Shown: in pieces, positions 1-12,402 of the stretch
Position numbering within the stretch: position 1 is the first letter of the stretch
Layout of the letters: each line of letters begins with the position of its first letter
Source: Coriaria nepalensis
Taxonomy: Eukaryota > Streptophyta > Magnoliopsida > Cucurbitales > Coriariaceae
Assembly: GCA_027186245.1 (NCBI GenBank)
Contig: CP114486.1
Span: 6,663,501-6,727,500, forward strand
DNA length: 64,000 nucleotides
Direction of reading: 5' to 3'
Made by a program: the position numbers and the translations under genes
The notes under the pieces: model-generated
What the model was told of the DNA's origin: nothing
The model's database searches: none
What the model saw: only the letters and a program-made list of their open reading frames with translations

Positions 1-3000
1 AAGGAGTTATCATCAGTAAGCAAATTAATGCCTGCTGATAAGAAAAACCAAGTGATTGAAAATGGAAGTATGGATAAGGTTGATGGAAAAATCAAAGTGT
101 TACAGCATAAAGAAATAGAAAAGGTACCTAATGAAACTGTTATAGAAGGAAATAATTTAGAATTGGCTAGAGATGTAAGCATTGAGAGTCTTGAGACGGA
201 AATAAAGAAAGCCAAAGAGGCTTCTCTAAAACTAAAGCTGGAGATTGAAGCAAATTTACGTAGAGAGGAAATTGAGAGGCTTGCTGAGGAGAACTTCTTG
301 ACTGGCAACAAGTTGTTTGTTTATCCACGGGTCATTAAACCCGATCAAGATATAGAAGTGTTCCTTAACAGGAGTTTTTCGACTCTAAATAATGAGCCTG
401 ATGTTCTGATTATGGGATCATTTAATGAATGGAAATGGAAGTCTTTCACGGTAAGGTTGAACAGAACACATCTCAAAGGGGATTGGTGGTCTTGTCAGCT
501 TCATGTTCCGAAGGAGGCATACAAGATAGACTTTGTATTCTTCAATGGAAAAGATGCTTATGACAATAATGACAGAAAGGATTTCTGCTTATTTGTCGAA
601 GGTGGAATGGACGCCTTTGCATTTGAAGATTTCTTGCTTGAGGAGAAACATAAGGAGCTTGAGAAACTTGCTAAAGAGCAAGCTGAAAGAGAAAGAAAGG
701 CAGAAGAACAGAGGAGAATAGAAGCAGAGAACGCTGCAAGGGAAGCTGATAGAGCCCAAGCGAAGATAGAAATTGAAAAGAGACGAGAAATATTGCAACA
801 GTTGGTGAAAAAGGCTGTAAGATCAGTTGATAATGTTTGGTTCATTGAGCCAGATGGGTTCAAGGGTGGAGATTCTGTTAGATTGTACTACAATAAAGGT
901 TCAGGTCCACTAGCCCATGTTAAAGATCTTTGGATTCATGGGGGGCATAACAGCTGGATAGGCGGATTGTCCATTGTTCAGAGGCTTCAAACTTCTGAGG
1001 AAAAAGGTGGAGACTGGTGGTATGCTGATGGTATGTGTAAATTTGGCTTCTGTTGCGTTTCATAAATGGCCTTTGCTTGTTAATTTCATACTGAAATTGT
1101 AGCCTCCACCAAAATGCCATCTACAACTTATTATACTGAATCATTGGCATTATTCTGTCCACTGCAAGTATTCTTTGCAACATATGAGATGTGGATAACC
1201 CAAAAGATCAATCTTTTTATTAAAATTTCTCAAGATTGTTATGCGCTTTAACTTTTTATTGTACGAAACTTGCAACATGGGAATACTCTGGCAATGCAGA
1301 AATTGATATTAATATGTAAATACAGTTTATGTAAATGTGGTCTTTGGGTACTTCTTCAGTTCTGATTTGGATTGTTCGGTGGATGTGGTAAAAGTATATG
1401 CTGGAAAATTTTCAGTTTCAATCGTGCAAAATAATATCCCATATTTGGCTTTAATGACAACCTTAAAAATTGAGGGAGGGAGGGATTCTGTTAATTTTTT
1501 CTGCTCTCTTCCTTTAATGTTGCATCAATATTATTTTGTTGGCAATGAATTTTCAGCAACATATATATGACCTTCTTTATATCCTGCAGTTGTTGTTCCT
1601 GATGAAGCCCTTGTCTTGGACTGGGTTTTTGCTGATGGACCACCTCAACAAGCCATTGTTTATGATAACAACAATCGTCAGGATTTCCATGCTATTGTCC
1701 CGAAAGGCATCCTCGAGGAACTATATTGGGTTGAGGAAGAACAACGAATATATAGGAAACTCCAGGAGGAGAGGAGGTTAAGAGAGGAAGCTTTCTGTGC
1801 CAAGGTCAGTTCTCTACAAACTTTAGTTAAGAGTGATTTCTTATGAGATTTTTATTTTGTTAAATAAAGCAGCATGTTAATTTTACTGTTTTCCTTAATT
1901 AAAGTAGCAAAACCCTTGTTAATGATTGTCCTTTGTCATTGACCTTTAATTTGTTCTTCCCCTTCTACAGGCAGAAAGAACTGCACGTATGAAAGCTGAA
2001 ATGAAAGAAAGAACCTTGAAAACCTTTCTACTATCTCAGAAGCACATAGTGTATACTGAGCCTTTTGACGTTAGAGCAGGAGATGCAGTCACTATTTTCT
2101 ACAATCCCTTAAATACAGTTCTGAATGGAAAACCTGAAGTTTGGTTCAGAGGCTCATTTAACCATTGGACCCACCGTATTGGTTCATTGACACCACAAAG
2201 AATGTTGCCTGCTGATAATGGTCCACATGTCAAAACTTCTGGTGGATTTCTACTTCTAAAGACTTCCTTTAAACCATGGATGTTATAAATTCAATTTGGT
2301 TTCTTTGTTCTTCAAGTAAACCTGCTTTATTGCTTGTAATGATTCTCTGTATTCTCACAGTGAAGGTTCCACTGGATGCCTATTCCATAGACTTCGTATT
2401 TTCTGAGAAGGAAGATGGTGGCACATTTGACAACAAAAATGGCATGGACTACCACATACCTGTGACTGGAGGAATCGCTAAGGAGCCGCCAATGCACATT
2501 GTGCACATTGCTGTTGAAATGGCTCCTATCGCAAAGGCAAGTTTCATGAAACTAAGTTCATTCATTTTGCTTCCTACATTTTTAGCCCAGCATACCTTTT
2601 TGTTTCCCTGGAAAGTCCAAATTCCTTTTTTAGATTGAAATTTCTCTTCTCTTATACCTTTTATTATGGTAATTGTACCTTCACTTTCCAAAAAAAAAAA
2701 AAAAAAAAAAAAATTATTAGAGGATCGGTTATATGCTTTTTTTGTTGGACCTTCTGTAAAGTTCCTCCCATGTGATTGAGTTTAAAAAAGTAGCTTATAC
2801 TTGTCAGATATCATGAGAAGGTGCCATAGATATGTATGAATGGTGCAGAACCAACAACATTTCTTTTTCCTGCTAAAAAATTCAGCACCTTGCTTGAGTA
2901 AAGCATATTCATGTATTTCATAATTATTCTCTTGTATCTCTTTCTTGACTGAGAGATTGCAGTGAGGAACAACTTAGGGAGTAAAATGCATCTGTTATGT

Positions 3001-6000
3001 GTTTTCTCCTCATAAGCATACCCTTTATCACGTTTCAATTCTGATATGTCATGCAGCAATTCTGATATGTCATGCAGGTTGGAGGTCTTGGTGATGTTGT
3101 CACCAGCCTATCTCGTGCTATTCAGGATTTAAATCACAATGTGGACATCATTCTTCCAAAGTATGACTGTTTGAACCTTAGCAATGTAAGCTTCATTGCT
3201 GAAAATCCATAGATCTCATTGAATTTAAATTTTGTTTGAACTGGTATGAAGTATCCATTCATAAATTACGTCTCTTAGTAAAAAGTGACCATTCTTATGG
3301 GTCTTGCATACGGTTGATTTGTACAATTCAATTTTATGGGTATTGTATGGTCACATAAAAGCTATCCATAAAAATTTTATGTAATCTGTAATGATCAGGT
3401 GCTAGAATGATAAAATCTTTTTTCTCTCTTCTTCTGGCCATCTAACGTGTCTCTGACAAGTTTTTAAAAGTGTCTCGGCATTTTTAGAATGATAATCAGT
3501 ATGGTCATTATTCTTGCAGTACAGCTTCTGAAAAATTATTTGGTTCTCAAAATTTTGTGATTTTTTGCATCTGTTAATCATGTGCGTTCTTTGTATAGGT
3601 TAAGGACTTCCAGTTTCACAGAAACTATTCCTGGGGTGGGACTGAAATAAAAGTTTGGTATGGGAAGGTGGAAGGGCTTTCTGTGTATTTTTTGGAGCCA
3701 CAAAATGGGTAAATTTTCTTACCGTATCTCTGGTGCTTGATGATCTGGATGATGAAGTTTCATCAAGTTTTCTACTCATTCTCAAGTTTCAACTCATATT
3801 AGGTAATATGTCTAGTTGTTCACTTTGCAGAGGTTAGGGTATCATCCTTTTCTCTTGTGGATTTAAAAATATTATTACCATTTATGACTTTCTAAAGCAC
3901 CATTTGATGGTTGCTATGTTGGACTTGTTTGGGTGAGAACAGCTTTACAAGTATGACTTTCTGTTATTCCATAAGCACATTGCCTTAGATACTGTCTGCT
4001 ATGTTATAGATATCTTTTGTACCATTTTCTCTGAAATGAGAGTGTGAATCTATAATCATATCCATCTCTAATGTGCAAGGGATTTGTACCATTTTCTCTG
4101 AAATGAGACTGTGATTCTATAATCATATCCATCTCTAATGTGCAAGGGACACGACTAATTGACATTATTAGTTTATTACAATATGGCTTTTAATCGCTTT
4201 AACCAGATTGACATCAGTTTGTATTATCATATATTTTGTTGCCATTTGACCCCCTTATGTCCATCAGAATCTGATCCTATTCCCACAAATACAAATGTAT
4301 ATACATTTATAACATTTATAAATACATACATATATGCATATGTGGGCAGAAAAATGAGATTTGGATCTTTATAAATTGTTAATAGATCTTACTTCATCCC
4401 GCATGCCTTTGTCTCAAAGTTTAGTTAGTTACTTAAGGATGTTATCTACAAGATTTCTAATTTTTGATCCTTACCTTGCAGATTCTTTTCGGCAGGTTGC
4501 GTATATGGTGGTAGGAATGATGCTGAGAGATTTGGTTTCTTTTGCCATGCTGCCCTTGAATTTCTGCTCCAAGGTGGATTTCATCCTGTAAGTTCTAGGA
4601 TTTGTCTCATCATCAAGGTCTAATATGTCATTATAGAAGTCTGTTCCCATCTATTTTCTCCTCATCCTATCACAACTGGTGAAGCTTGAATATTTCTTGT
4701 TGCAACCTCATTATTCTATATAGATGCAGATAAATGCATTACATTTTTAAATGCGTTGATTAAACTAATTAACCTATAGGTGAACCATCTTCTTGGATTT
4801 TTGGGTTGGACTGAAAGTTCTTTTCTATTTTTTTATTAGTTTGACAGTTTTTAGCAGATAACACATACTATTTCTTGATAAGGTGCATATTTTATTTACT
4901 TTCTTGACCTGTGGCAGGATATTATTCATTGCCACGATTGGTCTAGTGCACCAGTTGCATGGTTGTTTAAGGATCATTATGTGCATTATGGTCTTACAAA
5001 AGCTCGAGTTGTGTTCACAATTCATAACCTTGAATTTGGGGCTCACTTCATAGGAAAAGCAATGACATATTCAGACAAGGCTACAACTGTAAGTGCTTTT
5101 TGATTAATATCTGAGATGGAAAGAGAATAATTTCTTATAATCTTTATTGAAAAGTGAAGCATATATATATATACAACTAGGAAACTAGAATTAAGCTAAT
5201 TAAGCTAATTGACAATTATATACATATAATATACAACTAACACTCCCCCTCAAGTTGGAGCATAGATATTAATCATGCTCAACTTGTTACAAAGATAATC
5301 AACTCGAACTCCATTTAAAGCTTTCATGAAGATATCCCCTAGTTGTTCTCCAATCTTCACATATCCTGTAGAAATCAAGACTTGTTGAATTTTCTCACGA
5401 ACAAAATGAAAATCAATTTCAATGTGCTTAGTTCGCTTATGAAACACAAGATTTGATGTAATATGAAGAGCAACTTGGTTATCATACCACAATTTTGCTG
5501 GTACTGAAGTTTTAAGTCCTACTTCAGTCAAGAGCTGATATATCTCACACACAGACTCTACCATAGCCCTATATTCTAATTCTGCACTAGATCATGACAC
5601 AACATTTTGCTTTTTACTCTTCCATGAGACCACATTTCCTCCAACAAAGATACAATAGCCTGAAGTGGATATTCTATCCATTTTGGAACTTGCCCAATCT
5701 GCATCTAAAAAACATTCAATATGACTGTTCCATGATTTGCATACACGATACCCCGTCTGGGTGCTCCTAAGTAACACAAAATTTGCTCTAACGCTGTCTA
5801 ATGATGAACTGCTGGGGATGACATAAACTGACTGATAACATTGACCGAATATGCAATATCTGGACGAGTCACGGTAATTCAAATTCCCAACCAACCTTCG
5901 ATATCTCTCAGGATCTTCAAATAGTTCCCCATCTTCTGTGAGGTGCATGTTCGGAGTCATTTGTGCACTATAAGGCTTTGCTCCCAATTTTACTATCTTA

Positions 6001-9000
6001 GTTAAAAGGTCAAGGACATTTTTTCTTTGAGATAGAAATATACCTTTTTTACTCCTTGTAACTTCAACACCCAAGAACTACTTTAGCACTCCCAAGTCCT
6101 TCGTGTGAAACTCAGTATGAATGAAAGACTTAAGAGATGAGATTCCCGTAGTATCACTTCCAGTGATAACAATGTCATCCACATACACAACTAACCGAAT
6201 GATACTAGCTCCTGATTGCTTGTAGAACAGAGAATGGTCAGACTTGCTTTTCATCATACCAAATTTTTCAATAGCCTGACTAAATTTTCCAAACCAAGCA
6301 CGAGGACTCTGTTTCAAACCATACAAAGATTTTTGAAGACGACAAACTTACCTTGACTCCCCCTGAGCAACAAAACCACGAGGTTGCTCCATATACACCT
6401 CCTCCTGAAGATCACCATGAATAAAAGCATTCTTGATATCAAATTGATGTAAAGGCCAATGATGAGTAGCTACCATTGAAGTAAACAATCAAACAAATGT
6501 TAATTTTGCAGCAGGAAAAAAAGTGTCAGAATAGTTCACTCCATAGGTTTGAGCATAGCCCTTATGATAAAACGAGCTTTCAATCTGGCAACTGACCTAT
6601 CCGGATTGACCTTAACTGCGAATACCCATTTGCATCCTATAGCTCATTTCCCTGAAGGTAAATCGACCAAGTCCTAAGTGCCATTGTCATCTAAAGCATT
6701 CATCTCCTCTATCATTGCATCATGCCAACTAGGATGAGATATGGCTTCATGAACATGTTTAGGAATAGAGATAAAATCAAGAGAAGCAATAAAAGAACAA
6801 GAGGAAGAAGACAAGCTATTATAAGAAACAAAAGAAGAAATAGGATAAGTACACTGGCATTTTTACCTTTGCGTAACGCAATAGGAAGATCATCGTGTGG
6901 GACTCGATTTGATGACGAAGGAGCAGGTGTAGGACATGAATCAAAAGGTTGACACCTGTAGTAGACCTGAGTAATAGGAGGCTTGACATGAGCTGATTCT
7001 GAGATAGGGGCACAAGATGTGATAAAATAGACCAACTAATCATCATCCCCCTTTGATGAGCAGGAATAGGTGAAGACGAAAAATACAATGTCTTCCATGA
7101 AGGTAACATCAATGGAAACAAGATATTTGTTAAGACTGGGACAATAACACCTATAACTTTTCTGAAGACGAGAATAACCAAGGAAGATACACTTCAAAGA
7201 CTTGGGATCTAATTTAGTAACGTGTGGACGAGCATCTCGAACAAAGCAAGTGCTACCAAATATCTTAGGATCAATAGGGAATAATGACTTATTTGGAATA
7301 AGGATTTTGTAAGGGATCTTACCATGAAGAATAGAGGATGGCATGCGGTTAATGAGAAAACATGCTGTAGAAACTGCATCGGCCCAAAAAGGTTTAGGAA
7401 CATGCATTTGAAAAAAGAGAGCTCGTGCAGTTTTAAGAAGATGTCTGTTTTACGTCTGCCACACCATTTTGGGATGGAGAGTATCAACATAAGAAGTTTC
7501 ATGAAGCATACCATTCTGAGCCATATAAGGTTGAAATAAAACAGACGTATATTTTTTGGCGTTATCACTTCTCAAAGTACGGATATAAACATTAAATTGA
7601 GTTTTTAATCTCAAGCACAAAACGCACAAAATAGAAAAAATAATGCATAACAATTTTTCATTAAATATAACCAAGTTATACGAGAATAATCATTCACAAA
7701 AGTAACAAAATATCAAATCTAAGTTTGGACAAAATCGAACAAGGACCCCAAACATCAGAATGGACTAATTCAAAAGGAACACTAGCACGTTTATTGACTC
7801 TAGGAGTCGAACTAAGATGATGATGCTTTGCAAACTGACATGACTCACAATCTAATGACACCTTACTATATTGTGGACAAAGCTACCTGAGCAAAGGGAG
7901 GGATGACCCAACCTACAATGAGCTTCGAAAGGAGAAGTGACACTCGAGCAAGCAATAGAAGAGGGGAGTGGTGTGTCAAGAATGTAGAGGCTTCCAGACT
8001 CATGTTCTTTACTAATAATTTTCTTCGTCATAAGATCCTAAAATAAACAGGAAAAATGAGATGCAACAGTTAAGATTGCAAGTGAGTTGGCTGACAGAGA
8101 GTAAATTAAAAGATAATTTAGGTAAATGTAAGACAGATGACAGAGAAATCAAAGGGGTAGGAGTGATGGTGCTAGAACACAAGATGGTGATCCATCAGCT
8201 AAAGTAACGGCAGAAGTGGAGGTGTGTTACTGAAAAGTAGAAAAGAGACTAGAATTATCTGTCATATGATCTGTGGCATCATAATCAATGACCCATTTAA
8301 AGGATGAGGAAAGAAGACACGCGTTAGGTTTACCTGAATTAGCAATAGCGGTGATAGAAGGAGATGAAGACTTGAGTGATTCCTTATACTGTGAGAACCT
8401 GGCAAATTCATCGACAGAGATGAGGATCGATTTGTCAGAGGTATCATTTAGTGAACACAACATGGGCCAAGTGTTTTTGTACTGAAGCTTTCCACACTCA
8501 AACTTTGTATGTCCTGACTTACTACAGTAGTTCCACACAATGCCTCTAGAATCCAGCATTCGAGTTTCAAATCCTTGTGAGCCACTTCCTTTGTTTCCAC
8601 TGTGATTAGTTGATCTCCCAGGCGCATAATTATTAGTGCGACTTACCAAAGCACCACTGAGCAGAACAGGTGGAGTACTTTCTGTGCGGAGAACGCGACT
8701 AAAAATATTTTGTAAAAATGAGACCTCAGAACTAGAGAGAACTTGTGACTTAGCAGACTCAAAGTCAGGAGAAAGGCCAGTAAGGAAACTCATGATAGCC
8801 ATCTGCTCCCCGTTAACGTTGTTGAACCTTCACATCAGGGCTAAAGGGCAGTAACATATTAAGCTCCTCATACATCTTTTTGAACGCCATAAAATAGGTT
8901 ATAAGGGGCTGATCTTGTTTTTCCACACAGTAAAATGCTTTGCAAACCTTGTATATGTGGGAGAGATTCCCTTTTCCATAGTACAAAAATTCCAAATAAT

Positions 9001-11767
9001 CCATCGATTCTTTAACAAATTCATGGTGATTGATCAAGCCAATTACCTCACTATCAATAGAGTTCCAAATCTAGGCGAGCATTCTCTCCTAGCCATGTTT
9101 ACTTCGAATCATCTTTCTTCTACGAATCATCTTTCTTCTACGAATCATCTTTAAGAGGATCATCAGTCAGATGATCATCTTTGTCAATACTTCGTAGATA
9201 AAGGCGAATAGTCTTACTCCAATCCAAATAGTTCGAACCAGTGAGCTTATGGTCTGTGATTTTAGACATCACCGGCACCGTATTCGTCACAATAGAAGAC
9301 TTATTTTCAGCCATAACGCCGGAAGAGAAGTGATCGACAGACGATGATGCACACGCTCATACGCGCAGAAACTTTGGACGGCAAGTGGGGCTCATGCGCA
9401 GAAACTTCGGGCAGTGTGTGGGGCTCACGTGCGTGAATTCCGGCCACCAAACTCTGGGAAATAGTAGATCGACGGCTGGGCTTTCGTTTTGAGCGGGCGG
9501 CGGTGAGAACAAAAGGTGACTCACTCCAACTAGGGTTGCTGAAATGGAACCCTAAAATATACTAAACCTTAGGTTGTGTTTATGTAAAAGACGCAAAACA
9601 AAACCCTATTTTTGTAACAAAACTCGAATTTCGAAACCCTCATGCTCTGATACCATATCTGAGATGGAAAGAGAATACTTTCTTATAATCTTTATTGAAA
9701 AGTGAGGCATATATATATTTACAACTAGGAAACTAGAATTAAGCTAATTGACAGTTAATTGCCAGCTATATACATATAATATACGGCTAATACTTATTTT
9801 TAAATGCAGTAATTTCCCAAGTTTTATTTCTTTTCTTGTGCCATAGTTCCCAGTTTAATTGTTTTTTTATTTAATTTCTTCGTTTCCAACCTTTACTACA
9901 CGTGATTTGCTTTCCTTAGTACCTATACTCGTATTTGCAGGTATCTCGCACATATTCGAAGGAGGTCGTGGGAAATCCTGCTGTTGCTCCTCATCTCTAC
10001 AAGTTCCATGGTATAGTGAATGGAATTGACCCTGATATATGGGACCCATATAATGACAAGTTTATCCCTGTAAGTAATTGCGATTATTTATTTCTAATTT
10101 TTTATTTTTTCTTCTTTACTCCTGCATTTGATCAGAATGTTTTCCTATTAGGTATATTCTTTCGTTTTATTTGTTTCTTGGTTTACTTTTTCCTTTCAGT
10201 TTACTAAGACATTTTGTTGTATTCCAGGTACCTTACACTTCTGAGAATGTTGTTGAAGGAAAAAGAGCAGCCAAGGAAGCATTACAGCAAAAGCTTGGTT
10301 TGAGAAAATCCGATCTCCCTTTAATAGGAATTATTACTCGGTTAACACACCAGAAAGGAATTCATCTCATCAAACATGCTATTTGGCGGACCTTAGATCG
10401 TGGCGGACAGGTTCTAAGTTGATGCCTCTTTCTTCTAATTTGTGCTCAATCGTGGAGAAGGATGAGTTTTTGTTTTTCCTTTAAGTTGAGAAAAAGAAAG
10501 TAAAAGATTAGTTTTGATTTGTCGTCATTTCATCAATTAGAGAAGAAATGAGAGAAACCAAAAATGGGTACTATTCATTTGCTCTTTTCTTCCCGCCATT
10601 TCTCAAACATGAAATATGACAAGTTTCATATCTTCTCTTCATTTCCTCTAAACCGAACATGCCCCAAGACTCCCTTTGTTGAGAACAGAAAAAAAAAATT
10701 GATTTGATTTGCAATGGCAGGTTGTATTGCTTGGTTCAGCTCCAGATCCTCGGATTCAGAATGATTTTGTTAACTTATCGAATCAGTTGCATTCTTCTCA
10801 TGCTGACCGTGCTCGCCTCTGTTTGACTTATGATGAACCTCTTTCACACTTGGTATGTTGTTATAGATTCATCATACCGTTACTCTTGAATCTTATGCAA
10901 ATAATTACTCATTTATGGTTTTGTTGTAGATATATGCCGGTGCGGATTTCATATTGGTCCCTTCGATTTTTGAGCCATGTGGACTCACCCAGCTCACAGC
11001 AATGAGATACGGTTCAATACCTGTTGTTCGGAAAACAGGAGGTGCATCAAATACATACCTCTGAGTGTATCATATTTTCAGCTCAACAACTTTTCTTCTC
11101 CCATGACATGAATTAAGTTGAATATACAATTTTCAGTCCTTGCATCGTCTCTACATAATACCTGTTTCTACTATTTTTCCTCCTTTAACTTTTGTTTGTT
11201 TCATTTATTTATTCTTTCAATAGGACTATACGATACTGTATTTGATGCTGACCATGAAAAAGAAAGGGCACAAGCGGAAGGTCTTGAACCAAATGGTTTC
11301 AACTTTGATGGAGCCGATCCTGGTGGTGTTGATTATGCTCTTAATAGGTCAGTTCATCTTCTGTTTTTACCAAGTATAGGCAATGTGTCATCTCAGGTGG
11401 GTCCTGGTAAAAGAGTTGAAAGAGATGAGAATGTGTGCTTCAGGTGGCAGTCTCTTATTGGTCTGAAAGCGAACACTTGTCATCTTCGGCAAGAAAACAT
11501 TCTAGTTTTGCATTGTTCATATTTGCTTTGTTTCAGCCCTTGCTAGTAGTTATATTAGGGTGTAAATATAGATCCGTTTTGTTACAGAATTTGGGGTTTG
11601 AAGCAAAATGATTTGATTATTATTTTTTTATTTTCAGGGCAATTGATGCGTGGTATAATGGTCGGGATTGGTTTAACTCCTTATGCAAGAGAGTGATGGA
11701 GCAAGATTGGTCCTGGAACCGGCCTGCTCTCGACTATTTGGAGCTTTACCACGCAGCTCGAAGATGA
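1..11767 (+). CDS. SS3: Soluble starch synthase III, 3' part (14 exons, 5' end outside window)
   Basis: Transfers glucose from ADP-glucose to alpha-glucan chains in the plastid. Exons that join in frame: 1-1030, 1590-1804, 1971-2241, 2361-2536, 3078-3185, 3599-3708, 4482-4587, 4918-5088, 9941-10069, 10228-10410, 10721-10852, 10930-11041, 11224-11347, 11638-11767 (2997 nt, 998 residues plus TGA). Frame is open from base 1, so the transit peptide and N-terminus lie upstream. Residues about 40-100 and 206-270 are charged, coiled-coil-like. Three CBM53 starch-binding modules sit near 102-205, 276-380 and 438-540. The GT5 domain starts near 549 ([21 protein letters not shown], the ADP-glucose KVGGL loop, split by intron 4). 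The GT1-like half ends with the KTGGL loop near 914 and finishes LYHAARR. All splice sites are GT-AG except intron 4 (GC-AG). Domain order and length fit SS3 rather than SS1, SS2 or SS4. Intron 8 carries a copia insertion, but no exon is damaged. Confidence 0.96.
2690..2713 (+). repeat. Poly(A) run in SS3 intron 4
   Basis: Twenty-four consecutive A residues inside intron 4. It is a simple repeat likely to vary in length. No target duplication or SINE-like body was recognised beside it. Confidence 0.9.
3036..3077 (+). repeat. 21-bp perfect tandem duplication at a 3' splice site
   Basis: Two identical copies (3036-3056, 3057-3077) lie end to end. Each begins CAATTCTGA and ends GTCATGCAG. The second is the acceptor used for exon 5. 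Confidence 0.97.
4016..4149 (+). repeat. 67-bp tandem duplication in SS3 intron 6
   Basis: Two copies of a 67-bp unit, 4016-4082 and 4083-4149, differ at about two positions. Each begins TTTGTACCATTTTCTC and ends GTGCAAGGGA. It lies deep in intron 6 and does not touch a splice site. Confidence 0.95.
5112..5242 (-). repeat. 3' LTR of the intron 8 copia element
   Basis: 131 bp, ending on the plus strand in ACAACTAACA, which is the TGTTAG start of the LTR when read on the minus strand. It is homologous to 9660-9792 with scattered substitutions and small indels. The purine tract follows immediately on its right. Confidence 0.88.
5250..9314 (-). pseudogene. Degenerate copia gag-pol of the intron 8 element
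   Basis: Read from 9314 down. A plausible gag start at 9314 runs into the copia gag N-terminal pattern ([20 protein letters not shown]). It continues in broken frames through 9037-8813 and 8802-8227, with a CCHC-type knuckle ([13 protein letters not shown]). Integrase C-terminal sequence is at 7407-7036 ([20 protein letters not shown]). RT follows at 6326-6078, with [11 protein letters not shown] and an intact YVDD. RNase H is at 6074-5250, with [17 protein letters not shown] and the ending [13 protein letters not shown]. Multiple stops and frameshifts separate these blocks, so no functional polyprotein can be made. Antisense to its host gene. Confidence 0.9.
9105..9153 (+). repeat. 18-bp tandem repeat (about 2.7 copies) in gag leader region
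   Basis: The unit CGAATCATCTTTCTTCTA occurs at 9105-9122 and 9123-9140, with a partial third copy at 9141-9153. It lies in the decayed gag region of the intron 8 copia element, and is probably replication slippage after insertion. Confidence 0.93.
9644..9655 (-). other. Primer-binding site (initiator tRNA-Met) of the intron 8 copia element
   Basis: The minus strand reads TGGTATCAGAGC, the standard plant LTR-retrotransposon site complementary to the 3' end of initiator tRNA-Met. It lies next to the 5' LTR. Confidence 0.9.
9660..9792 (-). repeat. 5' LTR of the intron 8 copia element
   Basis: 133 bp, homologous to 5112-5242. The outer dinucleotide has decayed (TA where TG is expected on the minus strand). 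The tRNA-Met primer-binding site lies just inside, at 9644-9655. Confidence 0.87.
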
Positions 11768-12190
11768 ATCAAGTAAGAAATTCGATCACCAAGGTAATGC
11801 TACTCAATTTCCTATTCTACCCTTTTGTGCAGCAGTTCTCAGTAAATAGTAAGCATGATTTCTGGAGTTAAAATAGTAAATATCCTCCTCTTCTTTTTTT
11901 TCTCTTTTCTCTTGTTTTTCTGTAGATGGCCATAGTCTGAGATGCACTCGAGTAGACTAAAGCTTAATTCACCACTAAAATTATATCACATCGTATCATT
12001 TGAAATGAATAAGTGTAAGTGTGCAATCATTTAAGCTGATGTGATATATTATATTAGTAAATTAAATTAGTTTAGGACCACCCGAGTGGGTCTTCCATAG
12101 ACCATAGGAAAGCATTAGAAAGGGTCAGTTATCTTTTATTTTATATTATTTTAGTGCCTCACTCACACAAGTGGATGTGAAATAAAAAGC
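11768..12190 (+). other. 3' untranslated region of SS3 with probable intron
   Basis: Downstream of the TGA at 11765-11767, a canonical donor (AAG|GTAATG at 11794) and a strong polypyrimidine tract with acceptor (TTTTTCTGTAG, ending 11925) delimit a likely 132-bp intron in the 3' UTR. An AATAAA candidate polyadenylation signal is at 12181-12186, and another A-rich signal lies near 12322. A 3' UTR intron close to the stop codon (27 nt away) should not trigger nonsense-mediated decay. Inference from splice-site sequence only. Confidence 0.55.
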
Positions 12191-12402
12191 AGAAGTGGGA
12201 AAACGGGGAGATTGAGAAGTAAACACTTTTGTAGCTTCATGTAAAAAGCTTCATGTAGTCCAGGGTCTGTAATGACATTGATTCATATACATCATCAATT
12301 GTAATTTTACACTTATCCGATGAAAATAAATGGCAGGTTGGTTCAATAATCGATTTTTATGACATGTAATGTTAAAATCATATTGTAACAAGCTCGTTTG
12401 AT
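11926..12402. other. Spacer between SS3 and the gypsy fragment
   Basis: Apart from the likely SS3 3' end (to about 12.2 kb), I see no coding sequence or recognisable repeat here. Confidence 0.5.

Larger units (their letters stand above)
2537..3077 (+). other. Intron 4 of SS3: GC-AG intron with duplicated acceptor
   Basis: The reading frame requires a junction of AAG at 2534-2536 with GTT at 3078. The donor is therefore GCAAGT, the usual form of the minor GC-AG class handled by the major spliceosome. No GT donor nearby keeps the invariant KVGGL motif. The acceptor region is a perfect 21-bp tandem duplication (3036-3056 and 3057-3077), each copy ending in CAG. Use of the upstream copy would insert CAA TTC TGA and stop translation just before the catalytic loop. 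The intron also holds a 24-base A run at 2690-2713. Confidence 0.9.
5112..9792 (-). mobile_element. Old Ty1/copia retrotransposon in SS3 intron 8, antisense
   Basis: A 4.7-kb element on the minus strand makes up nearly all of the 4852-bp intron 8; the remaining host intron is about 170 bp. It has very short LTRs (131 and 133 bp), a primer-binding site complementary to initiator tRNA-Met beside the 5' LTR, and a purine tract (AACTTGAGGGGGAGT on the minus strand) before the 3' LTR. Coding order gag, integrase, RT, RNase H is that of copia. The LTR copies differ at about a tenth of positions, so the insertion is old. I could not find a convincing 5-bp target duplication, so ends are good to a few bases. 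Short LTRs and the gag/RT style suggest the Ale/Retrofit group, as inference. Confidence 0.92.

Noticed and set aside
558..863. Serine-rich open frame opposite SS3 exon 1
   Set aside because: It is the antisense of charged coiled-coil codons in a confident exon, with no family match.
6722..6952. Arginine-rich plus-strand frame in the intron 8 element
   Set aside because: Antisense to a degenerate copia pol linker; no family features.
9105..9153. CRISPR-like short repeats
   Set aside because: Direct tandem units with no spacers in a plant retrotransposon; simple slippage.
9644..9655. tRNA-Met-like sequence, also at 62531-62542
   Set aside because: Only 12 nt complementary to tRNA and next to LTRs; these are primer-binding sites, not tRNA genes. 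I saw no full tRNA cloverleaf or rRNA in the window.
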